Source: Aminobacter niigataensis
GTDB lineage: Bacteria > Pseudomonadota > Alphaproteobacteria > Rhizobiales > Rhizobiaceae
Assembly (NCBI RefSeq): GCF_014200015.1
Contig: NZ_JACHOT010000010.1
Location: 1 to 64,000 of the forward strand
Length of the DNA: 64,000 nt
Reading direction: 5' to 3'
The notes beneath the pieces were generated by a model. The model saw nothing but the letters and a program-made list of their open reading frames with translations. It was not told the origin of the DNA and did not search any database. Below are positions 43,800 to 51,474 of the stretch, piece by piece (position 1 is the first letter of the stretch; each line of letters begins with the position of its first letter). A program made the translations under genes and the position numbers.

Positions 43800-45281
43800 T
43801 CAGGCAGCCTCATATCTCGACACCGTGAACGGCGCCTTGGTGCCGGTCGTCTCCACATGGAAACGCAGCAGCAGGTTCTTCGCCACCAGCGCACGATACT
43901 CCGCCGTGGCGCGCATGTCCGTCAGCGGCGTGAAGTCTTCGGCAAACTTCGCCATCGCCGCCTCGACCGTTTCTTCGGTCCAAGGCTTGCCGACGAGCGC
44001 CTTTTCCACAACGCTCGCCCTCTTGGGCGTCGCCGCCATGCCGCCATAGGCGATGCGGACGTCTGCCACGGTGCCGTCCTTGGCAAGCTGCAGCCAGAAG
44101 GCACCGAGGGTGGCGGTGATGTCCTCGTCGCGGCGCTTGGTGATCTTGTAAACGGCGAAATGGTCGCCCTTGGCCGGCACCGGCACATGCACTGCCTCGA
44201 CGAACTCGCCGGGCGCGCGGTCCTGCTTGCCATAGGCGATGAAGAAGTCCTGCAGCGGGATGGTGCGGCGTGTCTTGCCCTTGCGCAGCGTCAGTGTCGC
44301 GCCGAGCGCGATCAGTGGCGGTGGCGTGTCGCCGATCGGAGAGCCGTTGGCGATGTTGCCGCCGATGGTGCCCATGTTGCGGACCTGCTGGCCGCCGATG
44401 CGGTCGATGAGCGGGCCCAGCGCCGGAATGCGCTTCGACAACATCTCGAACGCCTCGGTGTAGGTGACGCCGGCACCGATGGAGATGACGCCCTTGTCAT
44501 CGTCAAGCGAATGCAGGCCGTCGATGTTGGCGATGAAGACGGCGGGCGCGATGGCGCGCATGTGCTTGGTGACCCAGAGGCCGACGTCGGTCGAGCCGGC
44601 GACGACGGTCGCGGTCGGCTCGGCATCGAGCACGTCGGCGAGATCGTCGACGCTGGCCGGGATGACGAAGCGGTCCTTGCCCTCGCCGACCTCGACGCGG
44701 GTGCCGTCCTTGAAGGCTTCGAGGCGGGCGGTGATCGCCTTGCGCTCGACCAGCAGCGGATCCTTGGCCACCTTGCCGTAGTCGGAGATGGCGCGCGCGG
44801 CGCGCATGATCGCCTCGTAGCCGGTGCAGCGGCAGAGATTGCCCTGCAGCGACTTTTCGATCGCTTCGTCCGACGGCTCGGGCGAGCCCATCCACAGGCC
44901 GTAGAGCGACATCACGAAGCCCGGCGTGCAGAAGCCGCACTGCGAGCCATGGAAATCGACCATGGCCTGCTGCACCGGATGCAGTGTGCCCGCCTCGCCG
45001 GCCAGATGCTCGACGGTCACGACATGGCAGCCGTCGAGCGAAGCCACGAAGCGGATGCAGGCGTTGACGCTTTCATAGACCAGCTTGCCGGCAGACAGCC
45101 GGCCGACAAGCACCGTGCAGGCACCGCAGTCGCCCTCGGCGCAGCCTTCCTTGGTGCCGCGCAGCGTCCGGCGCAAGCGCAGATAGTCGAGCAGCGTTTC
45201 GTCGGGCGCGACCTGCGAAAGCGTCATGTCCTCGCCGTTGAGGATGAAGCGGATATGGTTGCGTGTCTTGACCGTCGCCAT
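43800..45281 (-). CDS. xdhA: Xanthine dehydrogenase small subunit (2Fe-2S/FAD)
   Basis: The 493-residue electron-transfer subunit. The first 2Fe-2S site is GCAEGDCGACTVLVG (about residues 46-60), the second CGFCTPGFVMSLYGLW with CRCTG downstream, and the FAD domain spans about 190-370 (ATVVAGSTDVGLWVTKH, GNIANGSPIGDTPP). The C-terminal CO-dehydrogenase flavoprotein domain follows. It starts three bases after the uraH stop. With XdhB it forms the bacterial two-subunit enzyme that gives urate and reduces NAD+. Confidence 0.96.
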   Translation of the reverse strand: MATVKTRNHIRFILNGEDMTLSQVAPDETLLDYLRLRRTLRGTKEGCAEGDCGACTVLVGRLSAGKLVYESVNACIRFVASLDGCHVVTVEHLAGEAGTLHPVQQAMVDFHGSQCGFCTPGFVMSLYGLWMGSPEPSDEAIEKSLQGNLCRCTGYEAIMRAARAISDYGKVAKDPLLVERKAITARLEAFKDGTRVEVGEGKDRFVIPASVDDLADVLDAEPTATVVAGSTDVGLWVTKHMRAIAPAVFIANIDGLHSLDDDKGVISIGAGVTYTEAFEMLSKRIPALGPLIDRIGGQQVRNMGTIGGNIANGSPIGDTPPPLIALGATLTLRKGKTRRTIPLQDFFIAYGKQDRAPGEFVEAVHVPVPAKGDHFAVYKITKRRDEDITATLGAFWLQLAKDGTVADVRIAYGGMAATPKRASVVEKALVGKPWTEETVEAAMAKFAEDFTPLTDMRATAEYRALVAKNLLLRFHVETTGTKAPFTVSRYEAA

Positions 45282-45284
45282 GGC

Positions 45285-45650
45285 TCAGCTGCCCCTGTAG
45301 GTGGAATAGCTGTAGGGGGAGATCAGCAGCGGCACATGATAGTGCGTTCGCTCGGCCATGCCAAAGCGGATCGGCACGATGTCGAGGAAAGCCGGCTGCG
45401 GCAGCTCGGTGCCTTGGCGGCGCAGATAGTCGCCGGCCGCGAAGACGAGTTCGTATTCGCCCGTCAGGAATTCGTCGCCGGCAAGCAGCGGCGCGTCGCA
45501 GCGGCCGTCGGAGTTGGTGGCGACCTTCTTGAGCAAGGTCCGCACATCGCCCTCGATGCGGAACAGCGAAATCGACAGCCCCTCGGCAGGCTTGCCGGAT
45601 GCAGTGTCAAGGACATGGGTGGTGAGGCGTCCGCCTTCAGCCTTTGTCAT
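45285..45650 (-). CDS. uraH: 5-Hydroxyisourate hydrolase
   Basis: A 121-residue transthyretin-like enzyme that hydrolyses 5-hydroxyisourate, the product of PuuD, to OHCU. The catalytic pattern is clear: [14 protein letters not shown] near the N-terminus, the Arg in LFRIEG, the histidines in [18 protein letters not shown] and the C-terminal YRGS. GGGAGAGCGA precedes the ATG at 45650. It leads the xdh operon and is divergent from puuE-uraD, so both halves of the pathway start from one promoter region. Confidence 0.97.
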   Translation of the reverse strand: MTKAEGGRLTTHVLDTASGKPAEGLSISLFRIEGDVRTLLKKVATNSDGRCDAPLLAGDEFLTGEYELVFAAGDYLRRQGTELPQPAFLDIVPIRFGMAERTHYHVPLLISPYSYSTYRGS

Positions 45651-45744
45651 TCGCTCTCCCTACTGGCGACACGCGCCATCATCATTGATTTTGCGCCATT
45701 TAAGGCCATTGCATAAGGTGCGGTCGAGAACACCGCTACAAAAA

Positions 45745-45755
45745 GACTTTCAAAA
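45745..45755. promoter_or_regulatory. GACTTTCAAAA motif in the uraH/puuE promoter region
   Basis: An exact copy of the 11-mer seen at 36383-36393, here followed by a TTTTTCGAG tract. It lies 95 bases upstream of uraH and 74 bases upstream of puuE. The 178-base gap is the divergent promoter region of the purine operons. Confidence 0.45.
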
Positions 45756-45828
45756 TTTTTCGAGGGAATGTCTGCCGCTCCTTTCGCTATCCTGCTCCAG
45801 TGGCAGTAATCGACCGGTTCGAGGGATC

Positions 45829-47262
45829 ATGCGTTACGTAAGAGACATGCGCGGCTATGGCGCGAACCCACCAGATCCGAAATGGCCCGGCCGCGCCAAC
45901 GTCTGCGTGCAGTTCGTGGTCAATTACGAAGAGGGCGGCGAGAACAACGTCCTGCACGGCGACGCAGCCTCCGAAGCCTTCCTGTCCGAGATCGTGGGCG
46001 CGGCCCCGTGGCCGGGCAAGCGCCACTGGAACATGGAATCGATCTATGAATACGGCGCCCGCGCCGGCTTCTGGCGGCTCCACCGCATGTTCACCGAAAC
46101 CAAGGTGCCGGTGACCGTCTACGGCGTCGCCACCGCCCTTGCCCGCTCGCCCGATCACGTCGCGGCGATGCAGGACGCGGACTGGGAAATCGCCTCGCAC
46201 GGCCTGCGCTGGATCGACTACCGCGACCACGAGGAGGCTGCCGAACGCGCCGACCTGCTCGAAGCGATCCGCCTGCACACCGAAGTCGTCGGCGAACGCC
46301 CCACCGGCCTCTATCTCGGCCGCACTTCGGTCTATTCCGTGCGCCTCGCCGCGGCCGAAGGCGGCTTCGACTGGATTTCCGACACCTATGACGACGAGCT
46401 GCCCTACTGGCTCGACCATGACGGCCATGGCAATGCCATTCCGCCGCAGCTGGTCATCCCTTACACGCTCGATGCCAACGACATGCGTTTTGCGACCGCG
46501 CAAGGCTTCAACTCGGGCGACCAGTTCTACGCCTATCTCAAGGACAGCTTCGACACCCTCTATGACGAGGGCGCCAAGGGCCGCCCGCGCATGATGAGCA
46601 TCGGCCTGCACTGCCGCCTCGTCGGCCGTCCCGGCCGTGCCGAGGCGCTGCGCCGCTTCATCGAGTACGTACAGGGCCACGATAAGGTCTGGATCGCCCG
46701 CCGCGCCGACATCGCCCGGCACTGGCGCGAAAACCACCCCTACCAGCCGCAGGCGCTGCGCCCTTCGCGCATGGCGCGCGACGAATTCGTCCAGCGCTTC
46801 GGCTCGATCTTCGAGCATTCGCCCTGGATCGCCGAACGCGCCTTCGAATTCGAGCTCGGACCGGCTCATGACAGCGCCGGCGGCCTGCACAATGCACTCT
46901 GCCGCGCCTTCCGATCGGCGAGCGAGACAGAGCGGCTCGGCGTGCTCGCCGCCCACCCCGACCTCGCCGGCAAGCTGGCCCAGGCCAAGCGCCTGACGGA
47001 GGAATCAACCAAGGAGCAGGCATCCGCCGGCCTCGACGCGCTGACCGACGCCGAGCGCACCCGCTTCACCGAGCTCAATGCCACCTATGTCGAGAAATTC
47101 AGCTTCCCCTTCATCATCGCAGTGCGCGACAATGACAAGGCAAGCATCCTGAAGGCATTCGAGACCCGCATCGCCAACAGCCGCGACCAGGAATTTGCCG
47201 CCGCCTGCAAGCAGGTGGAACGCATCGCCTGGTATCGCCTCAACGACCTCCTTCCAAGCTAA
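45829..47262 (+). CDS. PuuE allantoinase fused to UraD OHCU decarboxylase
   Basis: A 477-residue two-domain enzyme. Residues 1-310 are PuuE, a metal-independent allantoinase of the polysaccharide-deacetylase fold (QFVVNYEEGGENNVLHGD, EIASHGLRWIDYRDH, SIGLHCRLVGRPGRAEALRR). Residues about 315-477 are UraD, which decarboxylates OHCU to S-allantoin (FGSIFEHSPWIAERAFEF, LAAHPDLAGKLAQA with the catalytic His, FPFIIAVRDNDK). One chain therefore makes allantoin and opens it to allantoate. GAGG precedes the ATG at 45829. It is the first gene of a plus-strand operon with allE, allA and a deaminase. Confidence 0.95.
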   Translation: MRYVRDMRGYGANPPDPKWPGRANVCVQFVVNYEEGGENNVLHGDAASEAFLSEIVGAAPWPGKRHWNMESIYEYGARAGFWRLHRMFTETKVPVTVYGVATALARSPDHVAAMQDADWEIASHGLRWIDYRDHEEAAERADLLEAIRLHTEVVGERPTGLYLGRTSVYSVRLAAAEGGFDWISDTYDDELPYWLDHDGHGNAIPPQLVIPYTLDANDMRFATAQGFNSGDQFYAYLKDSFDTLYDEGAKGRPRMMSIGLHCRLVGRPGRAEALRRFIEYVQGHDKVWIARRADIARHWRENHPYQPQALRPSRMARDEFVQRFGSIFEHSPWIAERAFEFELGPAHDSAGGLHNALCRAFRSASETERLGVLAAHPDLAGKLAQAKRLTEESTKEQASAGLDALTDAERTRFTELNATYVEKFSFPFIIAVRDNDKASILKAFETRIANSRDQEFAAACKQVERIAWYRLNDLLPS

Positions 47263-47267
47263 GAAAA

Positions 47268-48113
47268 ATGGCAAAACGCTCCTATTACGCGCCGAAAGGC
47301 GGCCTCCCTCCCCAGACGGACCTGATCACCGACCGCGCCGTCTTCACCGAAGCCTATGCGGTGATCCCGAAGCGCGAGTTTTCGGACATCGTCACCAGCT
47401 TCCTGCCGCACTGGGACAAGACGCGGCTGTGGGTCATCGCCCGTCCGCTCTCGGGCTTCGCCGAAACCTTCTCGCAATACATCATGGAAGTGCAGCCCGG
47501 CGGCGGCAGCGACCGGCCGGAACCCGATGCGGGCGCCGAAGGCGTGTTCTTCGTCGTCGAAGGCGAAGTGACCGTGACCGTTGCCGGCAAGAGCCATGTG
47601 CTGACGCCGGGCGGCTACGCCTATTTGCCGCCGGCCAGCGGCTGGACGATGCGCAATGCCGGCGTAGAGACGGCGCGCTTCCACTGGATCCGCAAGGCCT
47701 ATGAATATGTCGACGGCCTCGACGCGCCCGATCCACTGTTCCTGAACGACAACGACATCGAGCCGAATGCCATGCCGGATACGGATGGCAGATGGGCGAC
47801 GACCCGCTTTGTCGATCCCAACGACCTGCGCCACGACATGCATGTCACCGTGGTGACGTTCGAGCCCGGCGGCATCATCCCCTTCCCGGAAACCCACGTC
47901 ATGGAGCACGGCCTCTATGTGCTCGAAGGCAAGGCGGTCTACCGGCTGAACAACGACTGGGTCGAGGTCGAGGCCGGCGATTTCATGTGGCTGCGCGCCT
48001 TCTGCCCGCAGGCTTGTTATGCCGGCGGCCCCGGCAGGTTCCGCTACCTGCTCTACAAGGACGTCAACCGCCACATGCAGCTCGGCGCCTTCAACGCCAC
48101 GCGCCGCCGCTGA
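47268..48113 (+). CDS. allE: (S)-ureidoglycine aminohydrolase
   Basis: A 281-residue double-cupin enzyme that releases ammonia from ureidoglycine to give S-ureidoglycolate. Two cupin halves can be seen: GVFFVVEGEVTVTVAGKSHV with PGGYAYLPPASGW in the first, and FEPGGIIPFPETHVMEHGLY with LEGKAVYRLNNDWVEVEAGD in the second, where the metal ligands reside. Database names often call it bifunctional allantoicase, but only the aminohydrolase activity is established. It begins five bases after the puuE-uraD stop. Confidence 0.93.
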   Translation: MAKRSYYAPKGGLPPQTDLITDRAVFTEAYAVIPKREFSDIVTSFLPHWDKTRLWVIARPLSGFAETFSQYIMEVQPGGGSDRPEPDAGAEGVFFVVEGEVTVTVAGKSHVLTPGGYAYLPPASGWTMRNAGVETARFHWIRKAYEYVDGLDAPDPLFLNDNDIEPNAMPDTDGRWATTRFVDPNDLRHDMHVTVVTFEPGGIIPFPETHVMEHGLYVLEGKAVYRLNNDWVEVEAGDFMWLRAFCPQACYAGGPGRFRYLLYKDVNRHMQLGAFNATRRR

Positions 48114-48122
48114 GGGTCAGTC

Positions 48123-48635
48123 ATGTCGGGTGAGATGAAGCGGATCGTGGCCAAGCCCCTGACGCGCGAGAACTTCGCCGAATTCGGCGAGGTGATCGAC
48201 ACCAACTGCGACAGCCACTACCCGATCAACGCAGGCAAATGCGAGCGCTATCACGCGCTCGCCCGTGTCGAGGCGGCCGGCCCCGACGGCCACGTCATCA
48301 TCAACATCTTCAAGGGCACGCCCTATCCGTTCCCGCTGAAGCTTTCGATGGTCGAGCGCCACCCCTTCGGCAGCCAGGCCTTCATTCCGCTGTCGCCGCG
48401 GCCTTACCTCGTCGTCGTCTGCCACGACATCGGCGACGGCCCGGGCGAGCCGCACGCCTTCGTCGCCGCGCCCGGCCAGGGCGTCAACTATCCGCGCAAT
48501 CTCTGGCACGGCGTACTGACGCCAATCGGCGAGAACCAGGACTTCGTCGTCGTCGACCGTGGCGGCACCGGCCCCAATCTCGAAGAGTTCCATTTCTCGC
48601 ACCCCTACGAAATCGTCCTTCCGGAAGGCTTCTGA
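48123..48635 (+). CDS. allA: Ureidoglycolate lyase
   Basis: A 170-residue cupin-like enzyme splitting ureidoglycolate into glyoxylate and urea. Family features: PLTRENFAEFGEVIDT at the start, INIFKGTPYPFPLKLSMVER, HPFGSQAFIPLSPRPYLVVV and PGQGVNYPRNLWHGVLTPIG, the last with the conserved His. It lies nine bases after allE. The glyoxylate it makes could enter the glycerate pathway using the gckA product. Confidence 0.94.
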   Translation: MSGEMKRIVAKPLTRENFAEFGEVIDTNCDSHYPINAGKCERYHALARVEAAGPDGHVIINIFKGTPYPFPLKLSMVERHPFGSQAFIPLSPRPYLVVVCHDIGDGPGEPHAFVAAPGQGVNYPRNLWHGVLTPIGENQDFVVVDRGGTGPNLEEFHFSHPYEIVLPEGF

Positions 48636-48639
48636 GCAA

Positions 48640-49233
48640 ATGGCCGAACTCTCGCTGATCGAGCGCCTCTTCGACGTCATCGAACACGACATCGTGCCCA
48701 AGACCGCCGAAGGCGTGACGAAGGGCAACAAGCTGTTCGGCGCAGCACTGCTCGCCAAGGACGACCGTTCGCTGGTGCTGGCCGAGACCAACAACGAGCT
48801 CGAAAACCCGCTCTGGCACGGCGAGATGCATTGCCTGAAGCGCTTCTACGAAATGCCCAAGGCCAGCCGTGCCGACACCAAGGACCTGATCTTCCTGTCG
48901 ACCCACGAGCCCTGCTCGTTGTGCCTGTCGGCCATCACCTGGGCTGGCTTCGACAATTTCTACTATCTGTTCAGTCACGAGGATTCGCGCGACAGCTTCG
49001 CCATCCCGCACGACCTGAAGATCCTGAAAGAGGTCTTCACGCTGGAGCCGGGCGGCTACAACGCCGACAACGCCTACTGGAAAAGCTTTTCGCTACGCAA
49101 ACTGGTCCGCGAATTGCCCGAACCCGACCGCACGCGGATGGAAGAGCGCGTGGCCAGGATTTCGGCGCTCTACGACGAGATGTCCGGCACCTACCAGGCG
49201 AGCAAGGGCGACAACGACATCCCGCTGAACTGA
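48640..49233 (+). CDS. Cytidine/dCMP deaminase-fold enzyme of unknown substrate
   Basis: A 197-residue zinc deaminase-fold protein with the usual zinc motifs HGEMHCL (His and catalytic Glu, about residues 60-66) and HEPCSLCLSA (PCxxC, about 87-96). It is longer than tRNA adenosine deaminase TadA and the order HGE replaces HAE. The C-terminal half (DSFAIPHDLKILKEVFTLEP, KSFSLRKLVRELPEPDRTR) is not one I can name. It starts four bases after allA, so it is part of the ureide operon; guaD already supplies guanine deamination, so its task there is open. Confidence 0.85.
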   Translation: MAELSLIERLFDVIEHDIVPKTAEGVTKGNKLFGAALLAKDDRSLVLAETNNELENPLWHGEMHCLKRFYEMPKASRADTKDLIFLSTHEPCSLCLSAITWAGFDNFYYLFSHEDSRDSFAIPHDLKILKEVFTLEPGGYNADNAYWKSFSLRKLVRELPEPDRTRMEERVARISALYDEMSGTYQASKGDNDIPLN

Positions 49234-49325
49234 CGCGAACAGGCCAGAGAAATCCGCTCTCTGGCTCATTCGCCACCCTTTGCGTTTGGCATCCTGTCGC
49301 CTACTGATGGCGCAGGGAGCCACGC

Positions 49326-51332
49326 ATGAAAACCATCACCGAATTTCCGCGCGACATCGTCGAATTTCCCGACATGGGCATCGTCATGCCCGATGGCACG
49401 CGCCTGTCGGCGCGGGTGTGGATGCCCGCCGATGCCGACCAGGACCCGGTGCCCGCCATCCTCGAGCACCTGCCCTACCGCAAGCGCGACGGTACGACGA
49501 CGCGCGACTGCCTGACCCATCCCTACTTCGCTGGCCATGGCTACGCCTGCATCCGCGTCGACATGCGCGGCAACGGCGATTCCGAAGGGCTGATGGACGA
49601 CGAATACACCGAGCAGGAATGGCAGGACGCCTGCGACGTCATTGCATGGGCCGCAGCCCAGCCCTGGTGCAACGGCAAGGTCGGCATGATGGGCATCTCC
49701 TGGGGCGGCTTCAACGGCCTGCAGGTGGCGGCGAAACAGCCAACGGCCCTGAAGGCTGTCATCACTTTGTGCTCGACCGACGACCGGTATGCCGACGACA
49801 TCCACTACAAGGGCGGGTTGCTGCTCAACGAGAACATGGGCTGGGGTGCGACCATGCTGTCCTACTCGTCGCGACCGCCAGACCCAGCACTCGTCGGCGA
49901 CAAATGGCGCGACATATGGCTCGACAGGCTTGAGCATGAGCCGTTCCTGCCGGCGGTCTGGCTGAAGCACCAGACCCGCGATGCCTACTGGAAACGGGGC
50001 TCGGTCAACGAAAACTATTCCGCCATCAAGGCCGCCGTGCTGGCTATCGGCGGCTGGGGCGACGCCTACAAAAATGCGGTGTCCCGTCTGGTCGAGGGCG
50101 TACAGGCGCCGGTCAAGGGCATCGTCGGCCCGTGGATCCACAAATACCCGCATTTCGCCGTACCCAATCCGGCCATCGGCTTCCTGCAGGAGGCCCTGCG
50201 CTGGTGGGACCGTTGGCTCAAGAGCAAGGACACCGGCGTCGAAGACGACCCGGCGATGCGTCTCTACGTCATGGATTCCGAGCCGCCGCGCGACTGGTAT
50301 CTCGAACGCCCGGGCCGCTGGATCGCCGAACGGCAATGGCCGTCGCCGAACATTGCCGCCACGCGCCTTGCGCTCGGTGCGAATGGCATTTTGGCCGAGG
50401 ACGCCAGGCTCGACGCGGCCGTTTCGATTAACTCGCCCCAGGATTGCGGCATGGACGGCGGCGAGTATTGCGCCATCTGGCTCGGGCCTGAACTGCCGGG
50501 CGACCAGCGCGTCGACGACGGAAAATCCGCATGTTTCGACGGTGCTGTGCTCGACGTCCCGCTCGACATTGTCGGGGCGCCGGTCATCCGCCTGAAGCTC
50601 GCAACCGACCGCCGGCACGGCATGGTCGCGGTGCGACTGTGCGACGTCCAGCCGGACGGCGCCTCGACCCGCATCACCTATGGCGTGCTCAACCTGTGCC
50701 ACCGCAACGGCCACGAATTCCCTCAGGAGATTGTGCCCGGCGAGACGATGGCGATCACGCTCAAGCTCGACGACATCGCCTATAGGGTACTGCCCGGCAA
50801 CAGGTTGCGGATCGCCGTGTCCTCGACCTACTGGCCGCTTGTCTGGCCCTCGCCCGAAGAGGTCACGCTGACCCTCCATGACGGCGCCATCGACCTGCCG
50901 GTACGCCCCTCCGGCGACGGCGATGAATGGACCTTCGAGGAGCCCGAGGGGGCGACGCCCTGGCAGACCGAAACATTGCGCGAAAGTTCGAACAGCCGCA
51001 CCGTCGAACGCGACGAAGCGGCCGGCACGGTCAGCCTGCGCATTGTCGACGACTTCGGCGAAATCCGCGATTCCGACCACGGCCTGGTCATCGGCGATGT
51101 CGCCCGCGAACTCTGGACAATCGATCCATCCGACCCGCTTTCTGCCCATGGCGAGACCCACTGGACGCAGACTTTGTCGAGAAACGACTGGGCCGTCCGG
51201 ACCGAAACTTTCACGACCATGCGTTCTGACGGCCAAAACTTCCAGCTGACCGGCCGGATCGAGGCCTATGAAGGCGAGACGCTGGTGTTCGAACGAGATT
51301 TCGACGAAATCATCGCACGCGATCACATCTGA
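49326..51332 (+). CDS. CocE/NonD-family hydrolase
   Basis: A 668-residue alpha/beta hydrolase of the X-Pro dipeptidyl-peptidase/CocE family, with no signal peptide. The nucleophile elbow is GMMGISWGGFNGLQ (about residues 119-132), HLPYRKRDGTTTRD and VRVDMRGNGDSEG-like IRVDMRGNGDSEG precede it, and GPWIHKYPH contains the likely catalytic His. The C-terminal jelly-roll half includes DVPLDIVGAPVIRLKLATD. It hydrolyses an ester or amide. It lies 92 bases after the deaminase and 142 bases before a peptide-type ABC operon, so it may process the imported compound. Confidence 0.9.
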   Translation: MKTITEFPRDIVEFPDMGIVMPDGTRLSARVWMPADADQDPVPAILEHLPYRKRDGTTTRDCLTHPYFAGHGYACIRVDMRGNGDSEGLMDDEYTEQEWQDACDVIAWAAAQPWCNGKVGMMGISWGGFNGLQVAAKQPTALKAVITLCSTDDRYADDIHYKGGLLLNENMGWGATMLSYSSRPPDPALVGDKWRDIWLDRLEHEPFLPAVWLKHQTRDAYWKRGSVNENYSAIKAAVLAIGGWGDAYKNAVSRLVEGVQAPVKGIVGPWIHKYPHFAVPNPAIGFLQEALRWWDRWLKSKDTGVEDDPAMRLYVMDSEPPRDWYLERPGRWIAERQWPSPNIAATRLALGANGILAEDARLDAAVSINSPQDCGMDGGEYCAIWLGPELPGDQRVDDGKSACFDGAVLDVPLDIVGAPVIRLKLATDRRHGMVAVRLCDVQPDGASTRITYGVLNLCHRNGHEFPQEIVPGETMAITLKLDDIAYRVLPGNRLRIAVSSTYWPLVWPSPEEVTLTLHDGAIDLPVRPSGDGDEWTFEEPEGATPWQTETLRESSNSRTVERDEAAGTVSLRIVDDFGEIRDSDHGLVIGDVARELWTIDPSDPLSAHGETHWTQTLSRNDWAVRTETFTTMRSDGQNFQLTGRIEAYEGETLVFERDFDEIIARDHI

Positions 51333-51360
51333 CGCGGAAGCGGCTTGGTCCAAAAGCGAC

Positions 51361-51376
51361 GTGGCGATTGCGCCAC
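51361..51376. other. Small hairpin in the gap before the peptide-type ABC operon
   Basis: GTGGCG-ATTG-CGCCAC is a six-base stem 28 bases after the CocE-type stop. There is no U tract after it, so it is a weak terminator candidate at best. The remainder of this 142-base gap holds nothing else I can identify besides an apparent promoter-free AT-rich patch near 51415. Confidence 0.3.
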
Positions 51377-51474
51377 TCGATGTCGCATTCGGCCTTGCCG
51401 ATGCCCTTACGTTACGGTCAATATTGCCACCAGAAGTCGAGCAATAACGACCGCCAGAGTGAGGAGCCTTTCCA

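Noticed and set aside
47268-48113. Allantoicase activity that would complete the ureide pathway
   Set aside because: Only the double-cupin aminohydrolase is visible; the allantoicase part of common database names is not supported by the sequence.
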